Shown here: positions 1-6,991 of the stretch, in pieces
How positions within the stretch are numbered: position 1 is the first letter of the stretch
How the letters are laid out: every line of letters begins with the position of its first letter
NCBI GenBank assembly: GCA_964393845.1
Contig: CAYMUX010000057.1
Span: forward strand, 1-22,624
Length of the DNA stretch: 22,624 nt
Direction: 5' to 3'
Source: UBA6902 sp964393845
GTDB taxonomy: Bacteria > Nitrospirota > Thermodesulfovibrionia > UBA6902
The notes under the pieces: generated by a model
Database searches by the model: none
Told to the model about the DNA's origin: nothing
The model's input: only the letters and a program-made list of their open reading frames with translations
Program-made: the position numbers and the translations under genes

Positions 1-1
1 T

Positions 2-604
2 GCATTGGCGGGAATGGATATTGGAACGGCCTTTGGCGGCATGGGGTCAAGCCGCGAGATGACAATAGCTTCATTGGCCGAACCTGCCATGCTCATGGCG
101 ATCTTTACCGTATCACTGGCCAGCAAGTCAACCTCACTGTCGGAGATGGTGCATGTAATTTACAGCGGGCAATCGATTTTAAGGCCTTCTATTGCATTTG
201 CGCTGTTTGCCTTTGTATTGATCGCACTCGCTGAAACAGGCAGGATACCTGTTGATAATCCGGCCACGCACCTTGAGCTTACCATGATACATGAGGCCAT
301 GATACTTGAATATTCAGGAAGGCATCTTGCGCTTATAGAATGGGCGGGCATGATGAAGCTCTTTCTTTTTGTCATGCTCGGAGTTGCCGTCTTTGCTCCG
401 TGGGGTATTGCGGAATCCGGCGATCTTATTGCTATCTCCGCCGCGTTTCTGTTTATGATATTAAAACTTATACTTGTGGGAATTGTGCTTGTAATGATAG
501 AGACAGGGCTTGCAAAGATGAGGATATTCCGCCTGACCGAATTCCTCGGGTCCGCGTTTTTGCTGGCGACACTCGGTATGCTGTCTTATTTTATTCTGGA
601 GTGA
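2..604 (+). CDS. HyfC/HycD/NuoH-like membrane subunit, 5' truncated by window edge
   Basis: Membrane subunit of a hydrogenase-4/formate-hydrogenlyase/complex I-type assembly, the part that joins the peripheral redox arm to the ion-pumping arm. The reading frame is already open at base 2, so the gene starts outside the window. About 200 residues remain of a family usually near 310. The family signature is clear: the stretch AETGRIPVDNPATHLELTMI, followed closely by HEAMILEYSGR, is the conserved acidic loop of NuoH/HyfC proteins. Several hydrophobic membrane segments flank it, and the C-terminus ends in a last membrane helix. It is the first visible gene of a plus-strand operon with HyfE-, HyfF-, HyfG- and NuoB-like genes. 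The gap to the next gene is 248 bp, unusually long for this operon, and is filled by repeats. Family assignment is secure; the physiological partner is not known from this gene alone. Confidence 0.9.
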   Translation, partial: ALAGMDIGTAFGGMGSSREMTIASLAEPAMLMAIFTVSLASKSTSLSEMVHVIYSGQSILRPSIAFALFAFVLIALAETGRIPVDNPATHLELTMIHEAMILEYSGRHLALIEWAGMMKLFLFVMLGVAVFAPWGIAESGDLIAISAAFLFMILKLILVGIVLVMIETGLAKMRIFRLTEFLGSAFLLATLGMLSYFILE

Positions 605-621
605 AAGGAAAAGAAGAATTA

Positions 622-834
622 ACCACAGAGAACACAGAGGTTACGGAGAAAAGACATGAGAGGATGAGAAAAGCCTGCATAATTTTTCATCTTATAGTAA
701 CGGCAATAAATAACTTAAGTTAAAATATGATATTTCCTTTATATTACAGCTAATTAAATGCTTAAGATGTATTTTAATTTAATGCCGTTACTATAGCTTC
801 TTATTTTTTATTTTTTCTCTGTGCCCTCTGTGGT
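622..834. repeat. Outer inverted repeat ACCACAGAG..CACAGAG flanking the MITE-like element
   Basis: The left arm at 622-639 and right arm at 817-834 are inverted copies of an 18-bp sequence. Each arm reads ACCACAGAG, two variable bases, then CACAGAG, so 16 of 18 positions pair. This type of ACCACAGAG/CACAGAG intergenic repeat is, from general knowledge, common in many environmental bacterial genomes; its function is unknown. The MITE-like element at 693-795 lies wholly inside it, which suggests later insertion into an existing palindromic repeat. Transcribed as part of the operon, the arms could pair and enclose the inner hairpin. Confidence 0.7.
693..795. mobile_element. 103-bp MITE-like element with terminal inverted repeats and TA ends
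   Basis: The element begins TATAGTAACGGCA at 693-705 and ends with the exact inverse, TGCCGTTACTATA, at 783-795. With two mismatches the inverted match extends to 21 bp (693-713 against 775-795). The ends carry a TA on each side, as expected for the TA target duplication of IS630/Tc1-mariner-type elements. The AT-rich interior has no coding capacity. The first 50 bp recur without a mismatch at 22575-22624, showing that this is a dispersed repeat and not a local hairpin. It sits inside the HyfC-HyfE intergenic space of an operon. The IS630 link is inferred from the TA ends only; the mobilising transposase is not in the window. Confidence 0.75.
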
Positions 835-852
835 GAAAAATTTTTAAATAAT

Positions 853-1518
853 ATGGATTTAAACATTGCTGCTCAGATAAACAGTTTTCTTGCCGCATTT
901 GTGCTGCTTACAGCGTTCGGTATGCTGGTGCAGAGGAGGATGTACGGGCTTGTGAACCTGTTTGCATGGCAGGGACTCTTTCTTTCAATTAATACCGCTG
1001 TTGTCGGGTTTGTTGCCGGAAAACATCACCTTTATATATCATCTATTCTGACTTTGTCTTTGAAAGTTATCCTGCTTCCTTATATCCTGCATGTGCTCAT
1101 CCGGCGTCTTAAAGTCCACAAAGAGGTGGAAGTAGTTGAAAACATCCCGATGACAATGTTGATGGGGATAGCCCTTGTCATATTCTCTTATTATTTGATG
1201 TCCCCGGTCAGTCAGCTTTCCACGCTTGTAACTCGTTCAACGCTCGCGGTTGCGCTTGCCACTGTCATGATCGGACTGCTGATGATGATAACAAGAAAAC
1301 ACGCGGTCACTCAGATAATAGGCTTTCTTGCTATGGAAAACGGACTTTTATTTGCCGCCACCAGCGCGACATACGGGATGCCGCTTGTAGTGGAATTGGG
1401 AGTCGCGCTTGATATTTTGATTGCGGCGTTCATCTTCGGGATATTCTTTTTTCATATACACACTACCTTTGACAGCCTGGACGTGGACCAAATGGCAAGG
1501 TTGAAGGATGAGGATTGA
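853..1518 (+). CDS. HyfE-like membrane subunit of the hydrogenase-related complex
   Basis: A 221-residue, very hydrophobic protein of about seven predicted membrane segments, matching the length (about 216) and character of HyfE. HyfE resembles NuoK in its C-terminal part. The segment IIGFLAMENGLLFAATS near residue 157 is typical of NuoK/HyfE proteins, with a membrane-embedded Glu in MENG. In such complexes this subunit forms part of the ion-translocating membrane arm. The gene lies between the NuoH-like gene and the NuoL/N-like gene. Directly upstream is AT-rich sequence from the edge of the repeat block, and no convincing Shine-Dalgarno motif precedes the ATG at 853. That is odd for an operon gene and may reflect repeat insertion close to the start. 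Family assignment is good; the symbol is withheld because the complex is not a true hydrogenase. Confidence 0.85.
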   Translation: MDLNIAAQINSFLAAFVLLTAFGMLVQRRMYGLVNLFAWQGLFLSINTAVVGFVAGKHHLYISSILTLSLKVILLPYILHVLIRRLKVHKEVEVVENIPMTMLMGIALVIFSYYLMSPVSQLSTLVTRSTLAVALATVMIGLLMMITRKHAVTQIIGFLAMENGLLFAATSATYGMPLVVELGVALDILIAAFIFGIFFFHIHTTFDSLDVDQMARLKDED

Positions 1519-1540
1519 CAATTAAAATGGAGCAAATATA

Positions 1541-2986
1541 ATGTTACTGGTTTTATTGATTGTCCCGCTTTTTGCCGCGGTGGCTCTGGCATTTGTCGGT
1601 GACAGGAAATTTGCGCCGGAGATAAACATCGCCGGGTCTGCCGCGACATTCGTCGCCGGCGCGGGTCTTGCGCTGCAGGTTTATGAGCAGGGGCCGATGC
1701 TGGCAGGAGGAAAGTTTTTCTTTGTCGACGCCTTCAATGTCTATCTGTCGGTCCTTACATCCTTTGTCTCCATGACAAGAGCAATCTTCAGCAGGAGATA
1801 TATGAGGAGGGAAAGGGAACACAGGCGGATAGGCCCTACAAGGATACGCTTTTATCATGCCATGTTCCAGCTTTTTATCTTTGCAATGCTTCTCTGTCTT
1901 TTAACAAATAATATCGGCGTGCTATGGATCGCTATGGAGCTTGCCACATTGTCTACAGTATTGCTCGTTTCTTTATACAGGACACCGACTGCAATTGAGG
2001 CGGCATGGAAATATTTCATACTCTGCGGCGTGGGCATTGCACAGGCGCTCTTTGGAACAGTGCTCCTGTATTTCGCCGCCGAGAAGGTCCTTGGTGAAGG
2101 CGGTGAGGCACTGCTCTGGACCAACCTGAACCAGGTCAGCGGAAGCCTTGAACCTACAGTCCTTTCGCTCGCCTTTGTCTTTCTTATGGTCGGTTACGGA
2201 ACAAAGGTAGGTCTTGTCCCTCTCCATAACTGGCTTCCCGACGCACACAGCGAAGGCCCCACTCCCGTCTCCGCGGTGCTTTCGGGCTTACTGTTGAATG
2301 TTGCGCTTTATGCACTGGTGAGGTGCAAGGTGCTTGTTGACGGCTCAACACATACACACCATGCAGGCAATATAATGATGGGCTTCGGCCTGCTCTCGAT
2401 ACTGGTGGCCGCTTTTTCGCTCCTGAGGCAGAAGGACATAAAACGCATGTTCTCGTATTCATCCATTGAGCATATGGGGATAGCGACCTTTGCCTTCGGA
2501 CTCGGAGGGCCTATCGCTACATTCGGCGCGCTCTTGCACATGCTCGTACACAGTCTGGCAAAGTCATCCATATTTTTTACAGTAGGCCATGCCTCGCAGA
2601 TGCACCGGACACAGGAGATGGATAAAATCAAAGGTCTTTTCAAAGGCAATCCGCTTGTCGGATGGGGGATGATGTTAGGGGTAATGGCAATTGCGGGCAT
2701 GCCGCCGTTCGGCGTATTTACCAGCGAATTTCTGATATTGACGGCTACAATTAAGGACGCGCCTCTGCTGACACCGTTTCTTCTGTTAGGACTTGCAGTG
2801 GCCTTTGCAGCGCTTTTCAGGAGGGTCCAGCCGATGGTTTCAGGTGATGTGCCTTCTTATCAGAAGTTCATGAAGGTTGCGCATGTGCCTGTAATGCTGC
2901 ATATGGTATTGGTTTTTATTCTCGGTATTTACATGCCGGATTTTCTTAATAACTGGTTTCATACCGCTGTGGAGTTATTGAAATGA
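1541..2986 (+). CDS. HyfF-like (NuoL/M/N antiporter-type) membrane subunit
   Basis: A 481-residue polytopic protein of the Mrp-antiporter/NuoLMN superfamily, the ion-pumping unit of complex I-like enzymes. The family hallmarks are visible. A membrane Glu lies at about residue 133 in AMELATLSTVLL. A Lys lies at about 222 in GYGTKVGLVPLHNWLPDAH, continuing into EGPTPVSAVLSGL. A second conserved block is RMFSYSSIEHMGI near 302. The length suits HyfF (about 526) better than the longer NuoL. A GGAG motif lies about 10 bases before the ATG at 1541. The stop codon overlaps the start of the next gene (ATGA at 2983-2986), which points to translational coupling with the large subunit. The retained key Glu and Lys suggest that the ion-translocation module is functional even though the catalytic subunit is altered. 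Confidence 0.9.
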   Translation: MLLVLLIVPLFAAVALAFVGDRKFAPEINIAGSAATFVAGAGLALQVYEQGPMLAGGKFFFVDAFNVYLSVLTSFVSMTRAIFSRRYMRREREHRRIGPTRIRFYHAMFQLFIFAMLLCLLTNNIGVLWIAMELATLSTVLLVSLYRTPTAIEAAWKYFILCGVGIAQALFGTVLLYFAAEKVLGEGGEALLWTNLNQVSGSLEPTVLSLAFVFLMVGYGTKVGLVPLHNWLPDAHSEGPTPVSAVLSGLLLNVALYALVRCKVLVDGSTHTHHAGNIMMGFGLLSILVAAFSLLRQKDIKRMFSYSSIEHMGIATFAFGLGGPIATFGALLHMLVHSLAKSSIFFTVGHASQMHRTQEMDKIKGLFKGNPLVGWGMMLGVMAIAGMPPFGVFTSEFLILTATIKDAPLLTPFLLLGLAVAFAALFRRVQPMVSGDVPSYQKFMKVAHVPVMLHMVLVFILGIYMPDFLNNWFHTAVELLK

Positions 2987-4554
2987 GTGTATTAATAGAT
3001 GCCATAACCCCGCTGCTCGGACCGGATACAAGATATGACGGAGGCCAATATCCGTCTTCCATAACTTCCTGTATCGTGTTGAGGGGAAAATTTGTCGAGG
3101 CCGCAAAGGCCATGAAAAAGGTCCATGCCCTGCTGGTTGCAGAATGGGCCGCTGATGAAACGCCGTTTGGCAGGGGTTTCGGAATTTACGCCTGTTACAG
3201 GTGGGGTTCGGAATACCTGATTGTAAAGGCAGAGGCGCCCTTTGAAGAGCCGATCTTTCCAACCATTACAAAAAAATATTTGTCGGCATACCGCTTTGAA
3301 AGGCAGATTAGAAGTCTTATGGGCGTTATCCCTGTCGGACATCCGGACTCAAGACCCTGGATAAAGTTTGAAGACTGGCCTGAAGACGCATGGCCGCTCA
3401 GGAAATCTTTTGACGCGTCAAAGACGATGCCGCGTGTTCCCGGTGAATATAAATTTGTCAGGGCAGAGGGGGAGGGCGTTTATGAGATACCGGTCGGTCC
3501 TGTCCATGCAGGGATTATTGAACCTGGGCATTTCCGCTTTCAGGCGGTCGGTGAGGACATTCTCAATCTTGAGGAGAGGCTTGGATACGTTCACAAAGGG
3601 ATAGAGAAAAGATTTGAAGCGCTTTCATGGCAGGACGGTTCAATGCTTGCAGGCCGCGTGTCAGGAGATACAACCGTTGCCCATAGTCTTGCTTATTGCA
3701 TGGCCCTGGAATCCATGACCGGCTGCGTTGTGCCTGAACGGGCGCATTGGCTGCGTGCGCTTTTTCTTGAAAGGGAACGCATAGCCAACCACCTTGGAGA
3801 TATAGGCGCTATCTGCAATGACGCCGCCTTTGCGTTCATGCTTTACCAGATGTCGAGGCTCAAAGAGATAATGCTGTGCACAAATCATAAACTCTTCGGC
3901 CACAGGTTCATCATGGACCGTATAATACCCGGCGGGGTATCGGTTGACATTGATTCGGACGGTAAGGAATTGATACTGTCGGAGTTGAAGAAGCTATTAA
4001 AGGAATTTAACAGGCTTGTGGCCATATACGATGAAAATTCATCCCTTGAGGACAGGGTGCGGGACACGGGTATTCTCATCCCCGAAAAGGCGAGAGATAT
4101 CTGCGCCGTGGGGATCGTCGCAAGGGCCAGCGGAATGAACCTCGACTGCCGCGTTCAAAATCCTTTCCCGCCATATGACCGCATCGGGGTGAATGTGCCG
4201 GTGCTTATTTACGGCGATGTAAATGCGAGGGTCTATGTCAGGATTAAAGAGGTGAGAGAGTCCATACGGATTATACGGGAGATACTTGAGACGCTTCCAA
4301 CCAGTAAAATATCCGCTGACTGTGGCATTCCTGCGCCCGATACATCGGGTTTTTCTGCCATCGAAGGATGGCGCGGAGAGATTGTTTACTGGCTTCAGTC
4401 AGGTCCTGGGAGCGAGATCAACAGGTGCATGGTCAGGGACCCATCCAGCGTCAACTGGCTGGGACTTGAGCAGGCCGTACTCGGCAATATTGTGCCTGAC
4501 TTTCCGCTTTGTAACAAAAGCTTTAATCAGTCTTATTCGGGGCATGATTTGTGA
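2983..4554 (+). CDS. HycE/HyfG-like large subunit lacking all Ni-Fe ligand cysteines (Ehr-type)
   Basis: A 523-residue fusion of an N-terminal NuoC-like domain (about 1-150) and a NuoD/[NiFe]-hydrogenase large-subunit domain (about 165-510), the HycE/HyfG layout. Homology is evident from GPVHAG at 172, EPGHFRF at 180, GYVHKGIEKR at 201 and PERAHWLRALFLERER at 251. Where HycE has RVCGICGFAH this protein has RVSGDTTVAH (225-234), so the two N-terminal Ni ligands are Ser227 and Thr230. Where HycE has DPCxxC near the C-terminus it has DPSSVN (486-491), so the second pair are Ser488 and Asn491. It therefore cannot hold a standard Ni-Fe centre. Energy-converting hydrogenase-related (Ehr) complexes with this loss are known, for example in Geobacter. 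The C-terminus is not obviously subject to hydrogenase-type protease processing. The substrate of the complex is unknown. Confidence 0.9.
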   Translation: MSVLIDAITPLLGPDTRYDGGQYPSSITSCIVLRGKFVEAAKAMKKVHALLVAEWAADETPFGRGFGIYACYRWGSEYLIVKAEAPFEEPIFPTITKKYLSAYRFERQIRSLMGVIPVGHPDSRPWIKFEDWPEDAWPLRKSFDASKTMPRVPGEYKFVRAEGEGVYEIPVGPVHAGIIEPGHFRFQAVGEDILNLEERLGYVHKGIEKRFEALSWQDGSMLAGRVSGDTTVAHSLAYCMALESMTGCVVPERAHWLRALFLERERIANHLGDIGAICNDAAFAFMLYQMSRLKEIMLCTNHKLFGHRFIMDRIIPGGVSVDIDSDGKELILSELKKLLKEFNRLVAIYDENSSLEDRVRDTGILIPEKARDICAVGIVARASGMNLDCRVQNPFPPYDRIGVNVPVLIYGDVNARVYVRIKEVRESIRIIREILETLPTSKISADCGIPAPDTSGFSAIEGWRGEIVYWLQSGPGSEINRCMVRDPSSVNWLGLEQAVLGNIVPDFPLCNKSFNQSYSGHDL

Positions 4555-4559
4555 AATAT

Positions 4560-4595
4560 GTCTTATAAGTCTTATATGACCCATACGACCTATAA
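4560..4595 (+). repeat. Four tandem 9-bp units between large and small subunit genes
   Basis: Four consecutive 9-bp units read GTCTTATAA, GTCTTATAT, GACCCATAC and GACCTATAA, fitting G-W-C-Y-Y-A-T-A-N. They fill most of the 50-bp gap between the two genes. The last unit runs into the AAGGA Shine-Dalgarno sequence of the NuoB-like gene. Degenerate short tandem arrays of this GACCTATA type are a recurring kind of intergenic sequence in some anaerobe genomes (recollection, not checked). Confidence 0.6.
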
Positions 4596-4604
4596 AGGAT
4601 TAAA

Positions 4605-5114
4605 ATGAAAATTCTCAATCAGATACTCAGGACAGGAATTGTAACGGAGCCGCTTCCGCCGGAAGCTGCCGCCGAGATCAAGGATGTCGGGGTAAAACTG
4701 GAAGATGCAATCAGGAAGCGTTTCAGGAGGAGTCTTACGATAAGGCAGGTGGACGCGGGTTCGTGCAACGGATGCGAGCTTGAGATCCACGCCATAAATA
4801 ATCCGATTTATAACTGCGAGAGATACGGAATTCACTTCACCGCCTCACCAAGATTTGCAGACATGCTGCTGGTTACAGGGCCTGTGACAAGGAACATGGA
4901 GATAGCCCTTCGCAGGACCTACAATGCAACGCCTCCTCCAAAACTTGTCGTTGCAGTCGGCGATTGCGGTTGTAACGGAGGCATATTCGGAGAAAGTTAT
5001 GCATCTCTCGGCGGTATTGATAAGGTTATTCCGGTAGATGTCATTATCCCCGGCTGCCCGCCTACGCCGGTGGCATTGCTGAATGGGATACTCAGGGCGG
5101 TGGGCAGTATATAA
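4605..5114 (+). CDS. NuoB/HycG-like [4Fe-4S] small subunit
   Basis: A 169-residue protein of the NuoB/HycG/HyfI family, the small electron-transfer subunit that carries the proximal (N2-like) [4Fe-4S] cluster next to the large subunit. The four expected ligand cysteines are in place: Cys54 and Cys57 in CNGCELEIHA, Cys121 in GDCGCNGG, and Cys151 in IPGCPPTP. Cys123 is an additional nearby cysteine. Unlike the large subunit, this protein keeps its metal-binding residues, so the complex probably still transfers electrons. The ATG at 4605 has an AAGGA motif about 6 bases upstream. It is the last plus-strand gene before the convergent nadA, with only 6 bp between the stop codons. No HyfH/HycF-type ferredoxin subunit gene is present downstream; if one exists it lies upstream of the window. 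Confidence 0.9.
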   Translation: MKILNQILRTGIVTEPLPPEAAAEIKDVGVKLEDAIRKRFRRSLTIRQVDAGSCNGCELEIHAINNPIYNCERYGIHFTASPRFADMLLVTGPVTRNMEIALRRTYNATPPPKLVVAVGDCGCNGGIFGESYASLGGIDKVIPVDVIIPGCPPTPVALLNGILRAVGSI

Positions 5115-5120
5115 ACCGAA

Positions 5121-6104
5121 TTACTTTACTTCCAGCATCCTGTCGAGGGCTCTCTTGGCGGAGATTCTTATTTCTTCAGGAACTTTTATTTTGTATGTTT
5201 CTGTTTCAAGTGCATGGAGTACGCTTTGAAGTGAAGTCTTCTTCATATTCGGACACACCATGTCCTTTCTTAATGGATAAAATATCTTGTCAGGATTTTG
5301 TTTCCTGAGCCCGTACATTAATCCTGTTTCAGTCCCGACTACAAATTCTTTTGCATCAGACTCTTTTGCAAATCTGAGCATCCCTGAAGTGCTGGTTACG
5401 TGGTCTGCCTTTTCAAGGACTTCCATCCTGCACTCAGGATGCGCAAGCACTAACGCATTTGGATGTTCCTGCCTCGCCTTTTCCACATCGCCTGCCGTGA
5501 CCCTATCGTGCACGTGACAGAAGCCGTCCCATGCAATTACCTTTGTTTTTGTGTTTTTTGCAATCCAGGCCGAAAGGTTTCTGTCAGGCACGCATATCAC
5601 TTTGTCGGTTTTAAGCGATTCGACGATTTTTACTCCATTGGCGGATGTACAGCAAATGTCACTTTCGGCTTTGACGTCTGCCGTTGTATTAACATATGTG
5701 ACTACCGGCACACCGGGATGGAGCTTTTTAATATCTCTTAAGGTGAATTCAGCGGGATATTTGTATCCTCCTGTATATTCGAAGCCGGGGAAATAATTTT
5801 TAAGATTTCTTGATCCGCTGACTGTTATCATATCCGCCATCGGACAGCAGGCCTTGATTTCAGGCAGGAGAACGGTTTTTTCCGGTGAAAGGATTGAGGC
5901 GCTTTCCGCCATAAAATTTACTCCGCAAAACACAATTACATCACAGTCATTGGATGCTGCTATGCGTGAAAGCTCCAGGGAATCACCTGTATGGTCGGCA
6001 ATGTCCTGCACTTCCTCACGCTGGTAATTGTGAGCGAGAATAATGGCGTTTTTCTTTTTTTTAAGATACAGTATCTTTTCACGCAGGATTTCAGTGTCTG
6101 TCAT
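5121..6104 (-). CDS. nadA: Quinolinate synthase NadA
   Basis: Condenses iminoaspartate with dihydroxyacetone phosphate to quinolinate, the de novo route to NAD. It has 327 residues, within the family range. The three [4Fe-4S] ligands fall where expected: Cys87 in ACCPMADM, Cys196 in GFCHVH and Cys284 in VCPNMKKT. Further family motifs are AHNYQREEVQDIADHTGDSL at 24-43, VFCGVNFMAESA near 58 and the Ser/Thr-rich VTSTSGML near 236. The start at 6104 (MTDTEILREK) gives a normal N-terminus. No nadB or nadC is adjacent, so the gene stands apart from the rest of the pathway here. It is convergent with the Ehr-type operon and lies 24 bp downstream of the lytic transglycosylase gene on the same strand, so the two may share a transcript. 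The oxygen-labile cluster fits an anaerobic host. Confidence 0.97.
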   Translation of the reverse strand: MTDTEILREKILYLKKKKNAIILAHNYQREEVQDIADHTGDSLELSRIAASNDCDVIVFCGVNFMAESASILSPEKTVLLPEIKACCPMADMITVSGSRNLKNYFPGFEYTGGYKYPAEFTLRDIKKLHPGVPVVTYVNTTADVKAESDICCTSANGVKIVESLKTDKVICVPDRNLSAWIAKNTKTKVIAWDGFCHVHDRVTAGDVEKARQEHPNALVLAHPECRMEVLEKADHVTSTSGMLRFAKESDAKEFVVGTETGLMYGLRKQNPDKIFYPLRKDMVCPNMKKTSLQSVLHALETETYKIKVPEEIRISAKRALDRMLEVK

Positions 6105-6128
6105 AGGGATAATATTTTAGATGATTTG

Positions 6129-6794
6129 TCAGAATTTTGAAAGCTTGCGTTGACTGTAAGACGAGGTGTTTGTATAAAGGATTGTTCCGTCGTCATAAGT
6201 TACCTTGTATATTTGTGTCTGATTATTAATGTTGGCGCCCTTATAAATTTTATTTACATTTTTCACATATCTGGTTGTCTCGCTTATTGCCGGGATGCCT
6301 CCGGATTCTTCTACTCTTGCAGGACCTGCATTGTATGCCGCAAGCGCAAGATCAAGGTCCCCGTTAAATCTGTTAAGGAGATACCTCAGATATTTTGTGC
6401 CGCCTTCGATATTTTCTTCTGGATCAAAAGGGTTGCTGACTTGCATATCTTCCGCTGTTGTGGGCATAAGCTGCATTAACCCTATAGCGCCTTTGTGTGA
6501 GATGGCTTTGGGGTCCCAGTTGGATTCTGCAGTTATTACTGCTTTAATAACGGCGGGTTCAATATTATATTTTAATGACTTATTACTTATTATATGATCG
6601 TAATCATCGTACTCTCTTTTTAAGTGAGGCTTATTTTCAGTTATGATTCTCGTATAGCCTTTGCCCGAGGGAATGTTTGTGAAATGTATTACACCTTTTT
6701 CATCTGTATATTTGTAAATGTCGGCATGAGATGCTAATCCCATAGAAATAATGATGACCAAAATAATTGCGCTGATTAAAATGGTTTTTCTCAT
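6129..6794 (-). CDS. Exported lytic transglycosylase (DUF4124 + SLT domain)
   Basis: Peptidoglycan lytic transglycosylase acting in the periplasm. I place the start at 6794 because the protein then begins MRKTILISAIILVI, a standard signal peptide, with a likely cleavage after SHA (residue 24). An upstream in-frame ATG at 6848 would put 18 extra residues before it. Residues 25-45 (DIYKYTDEKGVIHFTNIPSG) form a DUF4124-type beta module. The SLT (Slt70/MltE-like) domain spans about 60-185: catalytic Glu90 in TAESNWDPKA, then GLMQLMPTTA at 105 and AAYNAGPARV at 152. A short second DUF4124-like segment (IYKVTYDDGTILYTN) ends the protein, which has 221 residues. It is divergent from der and upstream of nadA. 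No strong Shine-Dalgarno sequence is seen. Confidence 0.9.
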   Translation of the reverse strand: MRKTILISAIILVIIISMGLASHADIYKYTDEKGVIHFTNIPSGKGYTRIITENKPHLKREYDDYDHIISNKSLKYNIEPAVIKAVITAESNWDPKAISHKGAIGLMQLMPTTAEDMQVSNPFDPEENIEGGTKYLRYLLNRFNGDLDLALAAYNAGPARVEESGGIPAISETTRYVKNVNKIYKGANINNQTQIYKVTYDDGTILYTNTSSYSQRKLSKF

Positions 6795-6801
6795 TAATAA
6801 A

Positions 6802-6830
6802 TGATAACACGCGTTTATTATGGCGGTCAA
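6802..6830 (-). promoter_or_regulatory. Possible sigma-70 promoter for the lytic transglycosylase gene
   Basis: On the minus strand TTGACC (6830-6825) and TTATCA (6807-6802) are separated by 17 bp. Transcription would start very near the proposed ATG at 6794, implying a leaderless or nearly leaderless message, in line with the missing Shine-Dalgarno sequence. The -10 match is mediocre, so this is tentative. Confidence 0.3.
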
Positions 6831-6892
6831 ATTAAAAAATGGGGTCACAAATGAGGCTTTGAGTAATATTTTTTAAATCATATCACTCATAC

Positions 6893-6924
6893 CTGCTTTC
6901 TTGAAAGCAGCATTGTGTTATAAT
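6893..6924 (+). promoter_or_regulatory. Palindrome and extended -10 promoter upstream of der
   Basis: A perfect 8-bp inverted repeat, CTGCTTTC-TT-GAAAGCAG (6893-6910), is followed by an extended -10 element, TGTTATAAT, with TATAAT at 6919-6924. No good -35 hexamer is present at 17 bp, and the palindrome occupies that position. The site points towards der, whose ATG lies 67 bp downstream. The palindrome could be an operator, but no regulator is identified. Confidence 0.45.
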
Positions 6925-6991
6925 TAAGTGCGTAAGAATAATATGTTTTGTCATTCCGCTCCACCTTAATATAAAATTTGACAGGAATATA

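Noticed and set aside
2983..4554. Functional [NiFe] hydrogenase or formate hydrogenlyase large subunit
   Set aside because: All four metal-ligand cysteines are replaced, so hydrogenase activity is not supported despite clear HycE/HyfG homology.
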